Source: Streptomyces anulatus (GTDB taxonomy: Bacteria > Actinomycetota > Actinomycetes > Streptomycetales > Streptomycetaceae). From it: DNA of 64,000 bases. The translations under genes were made by a program, and so were the position numbers. Where the stretch lies: the NCBI RefSeq assembly GCF_000721175.1, contig NZ_JOEZ01000003.1:124001-188000 (forward strand), in the 5' to 3' direction. The notes beneath the pieces are model-generated. The model worked only from the letters and a program-made list of their open reading frames with translations. It was not told the origin of the DNA and did no database searches. The stretch's first letter is position 1. The number at the start of each line of letters is the position of its first letter. This document shows positions 37,436-47,205 of the stretch, one piece after another.

Positions 37436-38179
37436 TCAGACGATCACGTCGGCGAGCATGAGGGCCGCCACCCCCAGCAGGACGTAGGCGAAGATCCGTT
37501 GCAGGGTCTCGCCGGTGATCTTGGCCGCGAGGCGCTTGCCGTCCCAGGCGCCGAGGATCGCCGCACCGGTGAAGGGGGCGATCACCTCCCAGCGCAGGTC
37601 TCCGCCCGTCCCCGTCCGCGCGGTGAGCGCGGCCAGCGAGTTCACGGTGATGACCAGCAGGCTGGTGCCCACCGCCTGCTTCATCCGCAGGCCCAGGACG
37701 CCCGCCAGGGCGGGAACCGCGAGGAACCCCCCGCCGACGCCGAGAAGTCCCGTCACGGCGCCGAGTCCTGCCCCGGCGCCGACCGCCTTCGCGGGCCGTA
37801 TCCGCTCCGGCGGTTCGGCCCCCGCGGGCCGGAGCATCCGTACCGCGGCCAGCGCGGCGACGACCGCGAAAGCCCCGGTGAGCAGCGTCGCCGGGAGGCG
37901 CCCTGCAACGGCACCGGCGAGGAAAGCGGGTACGACGCCGGCGAGCGCGAACAGCGCACCTGTCTTCCAGGCGACGTTGCCGTCCCTGGCGTGGGCGTAG
38001 AGAGCGGTGGCCGAGGTCGCGGTGACGATGATCAGGCTGGCGGTGGTCGCCGACGCCGGGGAGAACCCGAGCAGGTAGATCAGCGCCGGGACCGCGAGCA
38101 CGCTGCCCCCGCCACCGAGAGCACCGAGGGCCAGGCCGATGGCGGCCCCGGCGACCAGCGCGAGGATCAGGACACTCAC
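37436..38179 (-). CDS. TauE/SafE-family sulfite/sulfur anion permease
   Basis: This 247-residue membrane protein starts at a GTG that overlaps the stop of the upstream rhodanese gene (GTGA). Two repeated halves each carry a glycine-rich motif (ALGGGGSVLAVPALIYLLG and LLGVGGGFLAVPALAGVLG), the mark of TauE/SafE permeases, with about eight helices. The family exports sulfite, sulfonates or related anions. Here the probable substrate is sulfite or thiosulfate made by persulfide oxidation. Confidence 0.88.
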   Translation of the reverse strand: MSVLILALVAGAAIGLALGALGGGGSVLAVPALIYLLGFSPASATTASLIIVTATSATALYAHARDGNVAWKTGALFALAGVVPAFLAGAVAGRLPATLLTGAFAVVAALAAVRMLRPAGAEPPERIRPAKAVGAGAGLGAVTGLLGVGGGFLAVPALAGVLGLRMKQAVGTSLLVITVNSLAALTARTGTGGDLRWEVIAPFTGAAILGAWDGKRLAAKITGETLQRIFAYVLLGVAALMLADVIV

Positions 38180-38541
38180 GCTATCGAGCCGCCGTTGCCG
38201 CGTTCGTCCACGACCGGGTACCCGGCAGCGGCCCAGGCGTTCATGCCGCCCTCGACGTCGACAGCGTCCGCGCCCCGTTCGGCCAGGAGCGTCGCGGCCT
38301 GCTGCGAGCGGTGACCGCTGCGGCAGATCACCACGAGCGGACGGCCCTGCGCGGATGCGGGCAACGCGGCGCCCGCAGCCAGACCGGTCAGTGGGGCGTG
38401 TACCGCGTCCGGGGCGTGCCCGGTCTTCCACTCGGGCTCTTCCCGCACATCCAGCAGCACGGCTTCGGGCCACTCCCCGCCGGTGCGTGTGCGCGCCTCG
38501 TCCACGGACAAGCGCTGTCGGCTCCTGCGGAAGAGGGACAT
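38176..38541 (-). CDS. Single-domain rhodanese
   Basis: This 121-residue protein starts at ATG 38541, chosen over longer frames because AAAGG lies upstream and the preceding sequence is not rhodanese-like. The domain shows LLDVREEPEWKTGHAPDA and the active-site loop VVICRSGHRSQQ with the persulfide cysteine. It transfers sulfane sulfur between thiols, sulfite or cyanide. It lies between the persulfide dioxygenase fusion and the TauE permease in one minus-strand operon. Confidence 0.9.
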   Translation of the reverse strand: MSLFRRSRQRLSVDEARTRTGGEWPEAVLLDVREEPEWKTGHAPDAVHAPLTGLAAGAALPASAQGRPLVVICRSGHRSQQAATLLAERGADAVDVEGGMNAWAAAGYPVVDERGNGGSIA

Positions 38542-38609
38542 CGTCGACGTCACCTTTCTCGTCTCTCGTTCGGGGTTGTCACATGCCTGGACGGCCAGGT
38601 GCTTCGGGC

Positions 38610-39968
38610 TCAGCTGGTGATGACGGTCAGTCCGGCCTCGGCGGCGGCGTCGAAGTCGTCGTCCACGGCGACGACCTGTCGCCCGGCGGCGTCCAGCAGT
38701 GATGCCGCGATGCCCGCGCGCATGCCGCCCGCGCAGTGCACCCACACCGTCCCGTCCGGGACCTCGCCGAGACGGCGGTGCACCTCATGGATCGGGATGT
38801 GGACCGATCCCGCTATCCAGCCCTCGGCACGCTCGGAATCGCGGCGCACGTCCAGAACGACGACTCCAGCCGTGTCCTCGGCCGCCAGTTCCGCGAACGT
38901 GGCGCGCGGGAAGGAGGTGGCGTTCTCACCGTCGCGGAGCCAGGTCGCGGGACCGCCGGTCGCGGCGGCTGCCGGTCGGTCGATACCGACCCGGACCAAC
39001 TCCCGCTGAGCCGCCGCCAACTGCCCGGCCGACTCGGCGAGCAGGGTTACGGGCTTGCCCCACGGGATCATCCAGGCCAGGTAGGTCGCGAGCTTGCCGT
39101 CCGCCTCGAAGTTGAACGAACCCGCGACATGCCCCTCGGCGAACGCGATCCGGTTGCGCAGGTCCACGACCCACTCACCGGCGGCGAGCCGTGCGGCGAT
39201 CTCCTCCGGATCGGCGACGGCGGGCGCGGTGAGGTCCACCGGCGCCGGGCCGGCCGCGTTGGCCGGACCCATGTGCGCGTAGTAGGCGGGTACGTCCTCC
39301 AGACCTGTGAGCAGGTCGCCGACGAAGGTGTCCACGTCCACGGTCAGAGCCGTGTTGGCCGCCTTCTCCCTGCCGATCGTCGTCGCGTCGCCGTCGGCCT
39401 GCGCGGAGGAGCAGAAGCTGCCGAAGCCGTGCGTGGGCAGGACCGCCGTGTCGTCGGGCAGGGCGTCGGCGAGGCGGTGGGCCGAGGCGTGCTGCGCGCG
39501 GGCCAGTTCCTCGGTCAGCCGCGGTTCGACCAGATCCGGTCGGCCCACCGTGCCGATGAGGAGGGAACCACCGGTGAACGCGGCCACAGGCCGGGCTGCC
39601 TCGCCGAGTACATAGGCGGTGTGGTGCGGAGTGTGCCCGGGGGTCGCCACGGCGGTCAGGGTCAGATCGGTGTCGACGTCCACGGTGTCTCCGTCGGCGA
39701 CCGGTGTCCGGGCGAACGAGACACGCGCAGAGGCCGGCACCAGGTAGACGGCGCCCGTGATGCGAGCCAGTTCCAGGCCGCCGGTCACGTAGTCGTTGTG
39801 GAGGTGCGTCTCGACGACGTGAGTGATCCGCACGCCTCGTCGTGCGGCGGCCGCGAGTACCCGGTCGATGTCGCGAGGCGGATCGACAGCCACCGCCGCC
39901 TGCTCGCCACCGGCGAGGTAGCTGCGGTTGCCCAGACCCTCGAGCTCGATGGTGTCGACGAAGAACAC
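38610..39968 (-). CDS. Persulfide dioxygenase-rhodanese fusion (CstB-like)
   Basis: This protein of about 452 residues starts at GTG 39968, with AAGGGAG about 9 bases upstream; a GTG at 39986 is less likely. The N-terminal metallo-beta-lactamase domain carries VETHLHNDYVTGG, ATPGHTPHHTAY and LPTHGFGSFC, the non-haem iron persulfide dioxygenase (ETHE1/BLH) type. Two rhodanese domains follow: one without a cysteine (VTLLAESAGQ), and a final active one (VWVHCAGGMRAG). The enzyme oxidises low-molecular-weight persulfides and passes sulfur to its rhodanese. Two TACCC-N4-GGGTA sites lie just upstream. Confidence 0.92.
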   Translation of the reverse strand: MFFVDTIELEGLGNRSYLAGGEQAAVAVDPPRDIDRVLAAAARRGVRITHVVETHLHNDYVTGGLELARITGAVYLVPASARVSFARTPVADGDTVDVDTDLTLTAVATPGHTPHHTAYVLGEAARPVAAFTGGSLLIGTVGRPDLVEPRLTEELARAQHASAHRLADALPDDTAVLPTHGFGSFCSSAQADGDATTIGREKAANTALTVDVDTFVGDLLTGLEDVPAYYAHMGPANAAGPAPVDLTAPAVADPEEIAARLAAGEWVVDLRNRIAFAEGHVAGSFNFEADGKLATYLAWMIPWGKPVTLLAESAGQLAAAQRELVRVGIDRPAAAATGGPATWLRDGENATSFPRATFAELAAEDTAGVVVLDVRRDSERAEGWIAGSVHIPIHEVHRRLGEVPDGTVWVHCAGGMRAGIAASLLDAAGRQVVAVDDDFDAAAEAGLTVITS

Positions 39969-39994
39969 GGGCGATACTCCCTTCACGCGAAAAT

Positions 39995-40008
39995 TACCCC
40001 CGGGGGTA
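39995..40008 (-). promoter_or_regulatory. TACCC-N4-GGGTA operator, site 2
   Basis: TACCCCCGGGGGTA, a perfect 14-base palindrome 27 bases upstream of the persulfide dioxygenase start, followed by TATAAT-like sequence. Confidence 0.75.
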
Positions 40009-40029
40009 TATAATCCATTCTAGCACTCT

Positions 40030-40043
40030 TACCCACGGGGGTA
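40030..40043. promoter_or_regulatory. TACCC-N4-GGGTA operator, site 3
   Basis: TACCCACGGGGGTA, 22 bases from site 2. It may serve the same promoter or a lost plus-strand gene. Confidence 0.7.
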
Positions 40044-40589
40044 TGTTTCGAGGGGTGGCAGCCGTCACACGCGCCCCGCGCGCCGGAGGTGTCCGGCCGC
40101 ACGGGAAGTGAGTTGGGAGACCTGTCGTGCGACCGCACGGTGAGGCTGAAGGGCCCGATGGAGGAGATCCAGCGGGCCGTCCGGCAGGCCCTGGTCGAGA
40201 TCGACGTCCATGCCTCGATTCCCGAGGGGCCCAGGTTCTCGCGCTCGGTCCGTCGTTGCGCGGCCACTCCGGGCAACGCGGGCACACCACGCTCGCCGAC
40301 CCGCGCGCGAATCGCCTGCAGGGGCCGAAGGTCAGGGAGGCGGCGGTCTGCCGGTCCGGATCATGGGACCGCGGACCGTGCGAGTGAGCCGGGAAGGCGA
40401 CGGGTCTCGACACCGGGAAGCGTGCCGGCCGGTCGGTGTCACCGCACGGCGTCGCCCGGAGCGGCCACATCATCAAAGGCATGCGTAACGCCCCGATCGG
40501 AGGCCGATCTTCGGTCGCTGGTGGTCGGCCCGGGTGACGAGTGCGCCCCGCTGTCGGGATCGCGCCCGGCCGTACCACGGGCAGGGTGC
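40044..40589. other. Intergenic stretch with a possible DUF302-like scrap
   Basis: Most of this stretch has no recognisable gene. On the plus strand near 40,120-40,215 one frame reads RTVRLKGPMEEIQRAVRQAL and then VEIDVHA, which loosely resembles the start of a DUF302 protein with an internal deletion. The rest of such a domain is not found. Confidence 0.3.
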
Positions 40590-40946
40590 TCAAGCTGCGG
40601 TGGTCTTCTGCTCCTGGAACTCGCGGAAGGCGGCGAAGGCGCGCGGGCCGAAGACCGTGCCCGGCCCACCGTTCATCAAGATGGCGACCCCTAGCGCCTC
40701 GGCTGCCTCCTGCTCGGTGGCGCCGTGCCGGACGGCGGCCTGGGCGTGATGGGCGATGCAGCCGTCACACTCCTTGCTCACCGCGATGGCCAGCGCGATG
40801 AGCTCCTTGGTCTTGGCGTCCAGCGCACCGGATTCCAGCGCGCCGTCGTGGAGCTGTTTGTAGCCCTCGTACACCTGCGGGATCGCGCGCCGCAGCTCGC
40901 GGCTGGGTGCCCGCAGTTCGTCCCGCACCTGGGTGCCGTACGACAT
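40590..40946 (-). CDS. AhpD/carboxymuconolactone decarboxylase-like protein
   Basis: This 118-residue protein starts at ATG 40946 behind a GGGAGA ribosome site. The alkylhydroperoxidase D core motif KECDGCIAHHAQAAVRHGAT supplies the CxxC pair and the following histidine. Such proteins act as disulfide reductases or peroxidases, and are often found with thioredoxins. In this sulfur-stress island it may reduce persulfide or peroxide adducts; that role is inference. No TACCC-type operator lies directly upstream. Confidence 0.88.
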   Translation of the reverse strand: MSYGTQVRDELRAPSRELRRAIPQVYEGYKQLHDGALESGALDAKTKELIALAIAVSKECDGCIAHHAQAAVRHGATEQEAAEALGVAILMNGGPGTVFGPRAFAAFREFQEQKTTAA

Positions 40947-41339
40947 GATGCGTCTCCCTTCCAGGGGCCGCCGGCCACCGGAGCGGCGCATGGGGAACGC
41001 GGCGCCGGGAGGTGGAGAGCGACCGTGGTGACGCGCGGCAGGCTCACCACCGGCATGTTTGCCGTAACGGTTGCCGCGCAGGGCCGACGGTCGGACCATG
41101 CCTCCATCGTCGCGCCGCATCCCGCCGGGGGCCAGTTCACCGCGGCCCCCCAGGGGGCGTCAGGCGGCCTCGGGGGCGGCGGTGGTCAGCTCTGCACGGC
41201 GTTCCGGCGGCTCACGTACCGGCTTCCGCAACGGCGGCGAGTGCGGCGTCGAGGCGGCGCGCCGCATCGTCCGCGACGGGGGTCATGGCGTCGACGACTG
41301 AAGTCCTTCGGTCGTGATCTCGTGGTGGTGCTCCGGGCG
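40947..41339. other. Intergenic stretch without a clear gene
   Basis: A minus-strand frame at about 41,215-41,287 reads MTPVADDAARRLDAALAAVA and may be the remains of a small gene. Nothing else is recognised. Confidence 0.4.
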
Positions 41340-41711
41340 TCAGTTCCGCGCGGCGGTGGGGGTGGCGGCCTGCCGGTGGACGTCGTTCATGTCGACGGAC
41401 CGGATCGTGGCGATCAGTTCCTCCAGGGCCTGCGGAGGCAGTGCGCCGGGCTGCGCGTAGAGCACGGTCCGGTCCCGGACGGCCATCAGGGTGGGGATGG
41501 AGGAGATCTGGAAGGCGCCGGCGAGTTCCGGCTGCGCCTCGGTGTCGACCTTGCCGAAGACGATGTCCTGGTGACGCTCGGATGCCTTCTCGTAGACGGG
41601 GCCGAACATGCGGCAGGGTCCGCACCATCCGGCCCAGAAGTCGATCAGCACGAACTCCGAGCCCGTGACGGTCTTCTCGAAGTTTTCCTTGGTCAGTTCG
41701 ACGGTCGGCAT
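41340..41711 (-). CDS. Thioredoxin
   Basis: This 123-residue thioredoxin starts at ATG 41711 (ribosome site GGAGGA 11 bases upstream; a GTG at 41720 is too close to it). The active site reads FWAGWCGPCRMF, with cis-proline in SSIPTLMAV. It is a cytosolic dithiol reductant. A TACCC-N4-GGGTA operator 22 bases upstream places it in the sulfur regulon, where thioredoxin would release H2S from rhodanese-bound persulfide. Confidence 0.93.
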   Translation of the reverse strand: MPTVELTKENFEKTVTGSEFVLIDFWAGWCGPCRMFGPVYEKASERHQDIVFGKVDTEAQPELAGAFQISSIPTLMAVRDRTVLYAQPGALPPQALEELIATIRSVDMNDVHRQAATPTAARN

Positions 41712-41732
41712 GGGTTCCACTCTCCTCCCGTA

Positions 41733-41746
41733 TACCCGGTGGGGTA
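41733..41746 (-). promoter_or_regulatory. TACCC-N4-GGGTA operator, site 4
   Basis: TACCCGGTGGGGTA, directly upstream of the thioredoxin gene. Confidence 0.75.
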
Positions 41747-41812
41747 TATGGGAGCTTCAACGGGGATGGGTGTGGGTTTGTTCCGCGACCCCGTCATCCA
41801 TTGACTCTCGAA

Positions 41813-41826
41813 TACCCAGTGGGGTA
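41813..41826. promoter_or_regulatory. TACCC-N4-GGGTA operator, site 5
   Basis: TACCCAGTGGGGTA, midway between the divergent thioredoxin and rhodanese genes. Confidence 0.72.
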
Positions 41827-41868
41827 TTTGACAACCCTGGCAGGAGTTGCTTACCGTCGAAGACGTAA

Positions 41869-41882
41869 TACCCAGGGGGGTA
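41869..41882 (+). promoter_or_regulatory. TACCC-N4-GGGTA operator, site 6
   Basis: TACCCAGGGGGGTA, 21 bases upstream of the rhodanese start and just before its GGAGG ribosome site. Confidence 0.75.
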
Positions 41883-41902
41883 TCTGGAGGTGAATCTCGC
41901 TC

Positions 41903-42229
41903 ATGGCTCGTGAAGTGGACCTGGAGACGTTCGCCGACTTCTGGAAGGCCGGTGCCGTCGTTCTGGATGTGCGGGAGCCGGAGGAGTACCGGGCGGGGCA
42001 CGTGCCTGGTGCATTCCTCGCCCCGCTGTCGACGCCGGCCGCCGCACTGCCCCGCGTACCCGAGGGGCGAACGGTGTATGTGATCTGTGCGAGCGGTAAC
42101 CGTAGCCAGTGGGCCGCGGACCGCCTTGCCGCCGTCGGGATGGATGCCGTTTCCGTCGCCGGCGGGACCCGGGGCTGGGCCGGCGCGGGCCGCCCGGTCG
42201 TGACGGGGTCCGCCCCCGGGGCGATCTGA
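41903..42229 (+). CDS. Single-domain rhodanese
   Basis: This 108-residue protein has VVLDVREPEEYRAGHVPGA and the active-site loop VYVICASGNRSQWAA with the catalytic cysteine. It is a short sulfurtransferase, under two TACCC-type operators, diverging from the thioredoxin gene. It is followed by another operator and the second persulfide dioxygenase. Confidence 0.92.
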   Translation: MAREVDLETFADFWKAGAVVLDVREPEEYRAGHVPGAFLAPLSTPAAALPRVPEGRTVYVICASGNRSQWAADRLAAVGMDAVSVAGGTRGWAGAGRPVVTGSAPGAI

Positions 42230-42288
42230 CCCTCCCCCGTTCACGCGCCCGCCCCTCCGGGGAGCGGGCCACCTTTTGACCTCTCGGA

Positions 42289-42302
42289 TACCCCCTAGGG
42301 TA
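42289..42302 (+). promoter_or_regulatory. TACCC-N4-GGGTA operator, site 7
   Basis: TACCCCCTAGGGTA. TTGACC about 8 bases upstream suggests the operator covers the -35 to -10 region of the promoter for the next gene. Confidence 0.75.
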
Positions 42303-42329
42303 TCTGAACCATCGCTTATGGAGGTTTCC

Positions 42330-43718
42330 GTGTTCTTCGCCCAGTACTACCTCGACTGCCTCTCGCAGGCGTCGTACATGATCGCCGACGAGGCCACCGG
42401 CAACGCGGTGGTCGTCGACCCCCGCCGGGACGTCTCCGAGTACCTGGCGGACGCCGAGGCGCACGGCCTCACCGTGGTCGGCGTCATCAACACGCACTTC
42501 CATGCGGACTTCGTCGCCGGCCACCTGGAGGTCGCGGCCGAGACCGGTGCGTGGATCGGCTACGGACGCCGCGCCGAGACGGAGTACCCGATCCGCAAGC
42601 TCGTCGACGGCGAGACGATCAGCCTCGGCGACGTCACCCTGGAGATCATGGAGACCCCCGGGCACACCCCGGAATCGATCAGCGTGCTGGTCCGCGAGCA
42701 CGGCGACGACAGCGTCCCGTACGGCGTGCTCACCGGTGACGCGCTGTTCATTGGCGACGTGGGCCGGCCGGACCTGCTCGCCTCCGTCGGTGTCAGCGCC
42801 GACGAACTCGGCGCCATGCTCTACGACAGCGTCCAGAACAAGCTGATGGGCCTGCCGGACGAGGTGCGGGTCTTCCCCGCGCACGGCGCCGGATCCGCCT
42901 GCGGCAAGAACCTTTCGACCGAGAAGCAGTCGACCATCGGCGAGCAGCGGGCCACCAACTACGCCTGCGCGCCCATGTCGCAGGAGGACTTCGTGGCGAT
43001 CGTGACCGCCGGTCAGTCCGCTGCTCCCGGCTACTTCGTCTACGACGCGATCCTGAACCGCAGTGAGCGCCCGCTGTTCGATCCGGCTGCCGCACCGAGG
43101 CCGCTGAGTGCCGAGGACTTCACCGGCCTCCGAGCTTCCGGCGCCGTGGTGGTCGACGCCCGTGACCCGCAGGAGTTCGCCGCCGGACACCTGCGCGGCT
43201 CGGTGAACGTGCCGGCCGACGGCCGGTTCGCCGAGCAGGCCGGCACCGTCCTGCCCACCGACGCCGACCTGCTGGTCGTCGCCCCGCAGAACCGCGAGGA
43301 GGAGATCGTCACGCGCCTGGCCCGGATCGGCTTCGACCGCGTGACCGGCTACCTGCGCTCCCCGGACGACGCCCTGGCCGCCCTGACCGAGGAGGTCACC
43401 CCGGCAAGCCGCCTCACCGCAGCCCAGGTCCGTGCCGCCCTGGCGGGCGACAACCCGCCGGTCGTCCTCGACGTCCGCAACTGCGGCGAACGCGGAGACA
43501 ACGGCTTCATCGACGGCGCCCTGCACATCGCACTCGGCGAGCTGCCCAGCCGCCTCGACGAGATCCCGCGCGACAAGCCGCTCGTTCTGCACTGCGCAGG
43601 CGGCCACCGCTCCTCCATCGCCGCGAGCCTCCTTCGCCACCACGGCTTCACCGACGTCTCGGACATCCTCGGCGGCTACGCCGCCTGGGCACTACTGAAC
43701 ACCCCCGCGACCGTCTGA
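42330..43718 (+). CDS. Persulfide dioxygenase-rhodanese fusion, second copy
   Basis: This 462-residue protein starts at GTG 42330, five bases after GGAGG; ATG 42318 overlaps the ribosome site. The metallo-beta-lactamase domain shows INTHFHADFVAGH, ETPGHTPESIS, LTGDALFIGDVGRPDL and FPAHGAGSACG. A cysteine-free rhodanese (LLVVAPQNREEE) and a C-terminal active rhodanese (LVLHCAGGHRSS) follow. Domain order equals the first copy at 38,610 but the sequences differ, so they may prefer different persulfide substrates. It is the core sulfide-oxidising enzyme of the plus-strand cluster. Confidence 0.92.
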   Translation: MFFAQYYLDCLSQASYMIADEATGNAVVVDPRRDVSEYLADAEAHGLTVVGVINTHFHADFVAGHLEVAAETGAWIGYGRRAETEYPIRKLVDGETISLGDVTLEIMETPGHTPESISVLVREHGDDSVPYGVLTGDALFIGDVGRPDLLASVGVSADELGAMLYDSVQNKLMGLPDEVRVFPAHGAGSACGKNLSTEKQSTIGEQRATNYACAPMSQEDFVAIVTAGQSAAPGYFVYDAILNRSERPLFDPAAAPRPLSAEDFTGLRASGAVVVDARDPQEFAAGHLRGSVNVPADGRFAEQAGTVLPTDADLLVVAPQNREEEIVTRLARIGFDRVTGYLRSPDDALAALTEEVTPASRLTAAQVRAALAGDNPPVVLDVRNCGERGDNGFIDGALHIALGELPSRLDEIPRDKPLVLHCAGGHRSSIAASLLRHHGFTDVSDILGGYAAWALLNTPATV

Positions 43719-43889
43719 CCGGCTGCCGCCCCCCCGGACCGGCCCTTTCCGGCCGTGACGAACCGCCGGCGCCCCTGCGGGGAGACCTTCTGTCCTGACG
43801 GGACCCTCCTCGCGGGCGCCGGCCTCCGAGCTCAGATACACCCCGCCCCGTATTCGCGTACGGAATCACCTCACCACGACGGAGTTTTC

Positions 43890-44470
43890 ATGACGACCGA
43901 CGCCTCCCGCGCCACCGGCCTCACCGCCACCGCCCTGCAGCACCTGGTCGACAGCGGACGCGCTCCCCGCGTTCTGGACGTGCGCACTCCGGGCGAGTTC
44001 CGGACGGTCCACATCCCAGGTTCCTACAACGTCCCGCTGGGCACCCTGCGCGAGCACCGCGCCGAACTCCTGACCCACCTCGACGAGGACGTCGTCCTCG
44101 TCTGCCGCTCCGGGGCACGCGCCACCCAGGCCGAGCAGGCCCTCGCCGAGGCCGGCCTGCCCAACCTGCGTGTCCTGGACGGCGGCATGATGGCCTGGGA
44201 GGCCGCCGGAGCCCCGGTCAACCGGGGCGAGGACCGCTGGGACATGGAGCGGCAGGTCCGCCTGGTCGCCGGATCGATCGTCCTGGCCACCGGCCTCGTC
44301 GGTGTCCTGGTGCCCGGCGTCCATCTGATCGGTACGGCGATCGGCGCCGGCCTGACGTACGCGGCGCTCAGCAACTCCTGCATGATGGGCGTCCTGCTCT
44401 CCAGGCTCCCCTACAACCGAGGCCCGCGCACCGACATACGCACCGTCATCGCCTCCCTGCGGGACCGCTC

Positions 44471-44474
<4 letters not shown>
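43890..44474 (+). CDS. Membrane-anchored rhodanese (YgaP-like, rhodanese plus DUF2892-type helices)
   Basis: This 194-residue protein starts at an ATG after ACGGAG. Residues 10-110 form a rhodanese with LDVRTPGEFRTVHIPGSYN and the cysteine loop VVLVCRSGARATQ. Residues 125-180 hold two hydrophobic helices with a Gly-rich hairpin (VAGSIVLATGLVGVLVPGVH). The arrangement matches E. coli YgaP, a membrane sulfurtransferase. It is coupled by GTGA to the TauE/SafE permease and may pass sulfur to it. Confidence 0.9.
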
Positions 44475-45689
<1,215 letters not shown>

Positions 45690-45693
45690 CACA

Positions 45694-45729
45694 CGACGGC
45701 GGCCGGCGGACATCCGCCGGCCGCCGTCG
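45694..45729 (+). terminator. Strong hairpin after the CsoR-family gene
   Basis: A perfect 17-base stem with a two-base loop (left arm starts CGACGGCGGCC, right arm ends GGCCGCCGTCG), five bases after the stop codon. Confidence 0.88.
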
Positions 45730-45812
45730 CTTCGTGCCGCGGGTGGAGACGTGCGCGCCCGGCCTCCGCCGGCCGGCCAAGTGGTGGCAGGCGACGCCGA
45801 GGTGGCTGGGGA

Positions 45813-46018
45813 TCAGATCTTCTCGGCGGCCACACCGGGGTACTCGATGGTGAGGACGGTGATGTTCTCGGCATCGGACGTCAGGATCGTGACGCGGCCC
45901 GGCTGGGCCAGGGCGGGCGCAGAGTATGGCGTCGATGGCGTACCTGTGCCCGTGCGGGCCGGCTGTTCGCGGTAGGGCGGGCGGCGTACTGGGTGACGGC
46001 CTGAGTGACCAATTCGCG
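45813..46018 (-). pseudogene. C-terminal fragment of a PIN-domain-like protein, copy 1
   Basis: On the minus strand one frame reads HRYAIDAILCA. After a shift, another continues ALAQPGRVTILTSDAENITV and VLTIEYPGVAAEKI before a stop. The TSD and terminal EK(I/V) pattern is that of PIN-domain nucleases (VapC-like). The same sequence recurs at 48.87-49.09 kb. No complete toxin or antitoxin remains. Confidence 0.55.
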
Positions 46019-46397
46019 ACGAGCCCGCTCCGGTCGACAGGCAGGAGCGTCACCCGGGCGCCGTGAAGGCGCTCCAGTGCACGGCATGTCTCCAGCACGG
46101 CGGGGTGTGCTCGGTGACCTGCGTGATCACGTGCGGACGGGGGCGGCCGGAGGCGAGGACGGCACCGCGCAGCGCGAGCAAGTCAGCCTCGGAGCCGGAG
46201 GCGGTGAGGACCACCTCGCCCGCCCTGGCGCCGATCAAGTCGGCCACCTGGGCGCGGGCCTCGTCCAGTGTCCGGCGAGGCGCCTGCGCATAGGGGTGGC
46301 TGCTGGAGGGGATGCCGAAGAAGTCCGTCAGATGAGGCGGCATCGTGTCGGCGACGCGCGGATCGACCGGGGTGGTGGCGTTGTGGTCCAGGTACAC
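46019..46397 (-). pseudogene. Truncated and frameshifted cysteine desulfurase (NifS/IscS type)
   Basis: From the GTG at 46397 the frame reads MYLDHNATTPVDPRVADTM, then NPSSSHPYAQAP-like sequence (FFGIPSSSHPYAQAPRR) and GEVVLTASGSEADLLAL. This is the N-terminus of a class V aminotransferase-fold cysteine desulfurase. Near 46,095 the frame shifts to LETCRALERLHGARVTLLPV and then breaks off at the PIN fragment. The PLP lysine and catalytic cysteine segments are missing. It follows the ArsR-rhodanese gene on the same strand and was probably its operon partner. Confidence 0.8.
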
Positions 46398-46440
46398 CGG
46401 CCCGTCGGCGAGACCCAGGGAACGCCTTCGGGGATGGCAT

Positions 46441-47118
46441 TCACGCCGTCGCCCCGGCGTGTACGGGAAGGTCCGCCAGGCGCCACTCGAGCATGCCGTC
46501 GTTGAGCCGGATCGCCCGTCGGCCGTGGTCGGTGAGCAGGCGTACGGCGTCGTAGGCGAGCGCGCAGTACTCGCCGCGACAGTAGACGACGACCTCGTTC
46601 TTCTCGGGCAGTTCGCCGATCCGGTCGGTCAGCTCGGAGACCGGGATGCAGACAGCGCCGGGGATGTGTCCGGCGAGGTACTCCTCCAGCGGCCGGACGT
46701 CGAGCACGACCATGTTGCCGGCCCCGACCCGGGCCAGGAGTCCCTCGCGGGTGACCTCGGCGGCGCCGTCCTCGCCCAGATAGGCGTCCCGGGCGACGGG
46801 AACTGCGGCCTGATGGCGGTCGGCGACCTTGCGCAGAAGGGCGAAGAGCTGGGCGACATCATCGCCGGCGAGCTGGTAGTGGATCCGGACGCCTTCGCGC
46901 CGGGTGGCGACGAAACCGGCCTGCTTAAGGGTCTGCAGATGCGCCGAGGTGGTGGTCAGGTTCAGCCCGGCCGCCTTCGCCAGGGCGTCCACGGTGCGCT
47001 CGCCCTGCGCGAGCAGATCGAGCAGTTCCAGACGCTTTCCGCTGGCCAGCGCCTTGCCGCTGGCGGCGAACGCTTCGTAGAGGGCGGCCTTCGTGCCGCT
47101 GGTGATGGCGTCCCGCAT
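46441..47118 (-). CDS. ArsR-family regulator fused to a rhodanese domain
   Basis: This 225-residue protein starts at ATG 47118 after GGAG. Residues 20-100 form a winged helix of the ArsR type (RLELLDLLAQGERTVDALAK, then TTTSAHLQTLKQAGFV). Residues 125-215 form a rhodanese with VVLDVRPLEEYLAGHIPGA and the active loop VVVYCRGEYCALA. Such fusions are thought to sense sulfane sulfur or to couple sulfur transfer to transcription. An AT-rich stretch at 47,125-47,150 could be its operator. It diverges from the truncated dioxygenase gene at 47206. Confidence 0.88.
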   Translation of the reverse strand: MRDAITSGTKAALYEAFAASGKALASGKRLELLDLLAQGERTVDALAKAAGLNLTTTSAHLQTLKQAGFVATRREGVRIHYQLAGDDVAQLFALLRKVADRHQAAVPVARDAYLGEDGAAEVTREGLLARVGAGNMVVLDVRPLEEYLAGHIPGAVCIPVSELTDRIGELPEKNEVVVYCRGEYCALAYDAVRLLTDHGRRAIRLNDGMLEWRLADLPVHAGATA

Positions 47119-47205
47119 TGCATCCTCCAAATATCTATGGATTACTGTAACTGATGTCGGGCGGTGACGCCTTCCGCCCGCCCCCTTCTCGTGAAGGACA
47201 GCCCG

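Noticed and set aside
39996..40043. Copper response: CsoR-type operators suggested a copper-resistance island.
   Set aside because: No copper ATPase, chaperone or multicopper oxidase is present and the regulator lacks the copper-ligand histidine. The neighbours all act on sulfur.
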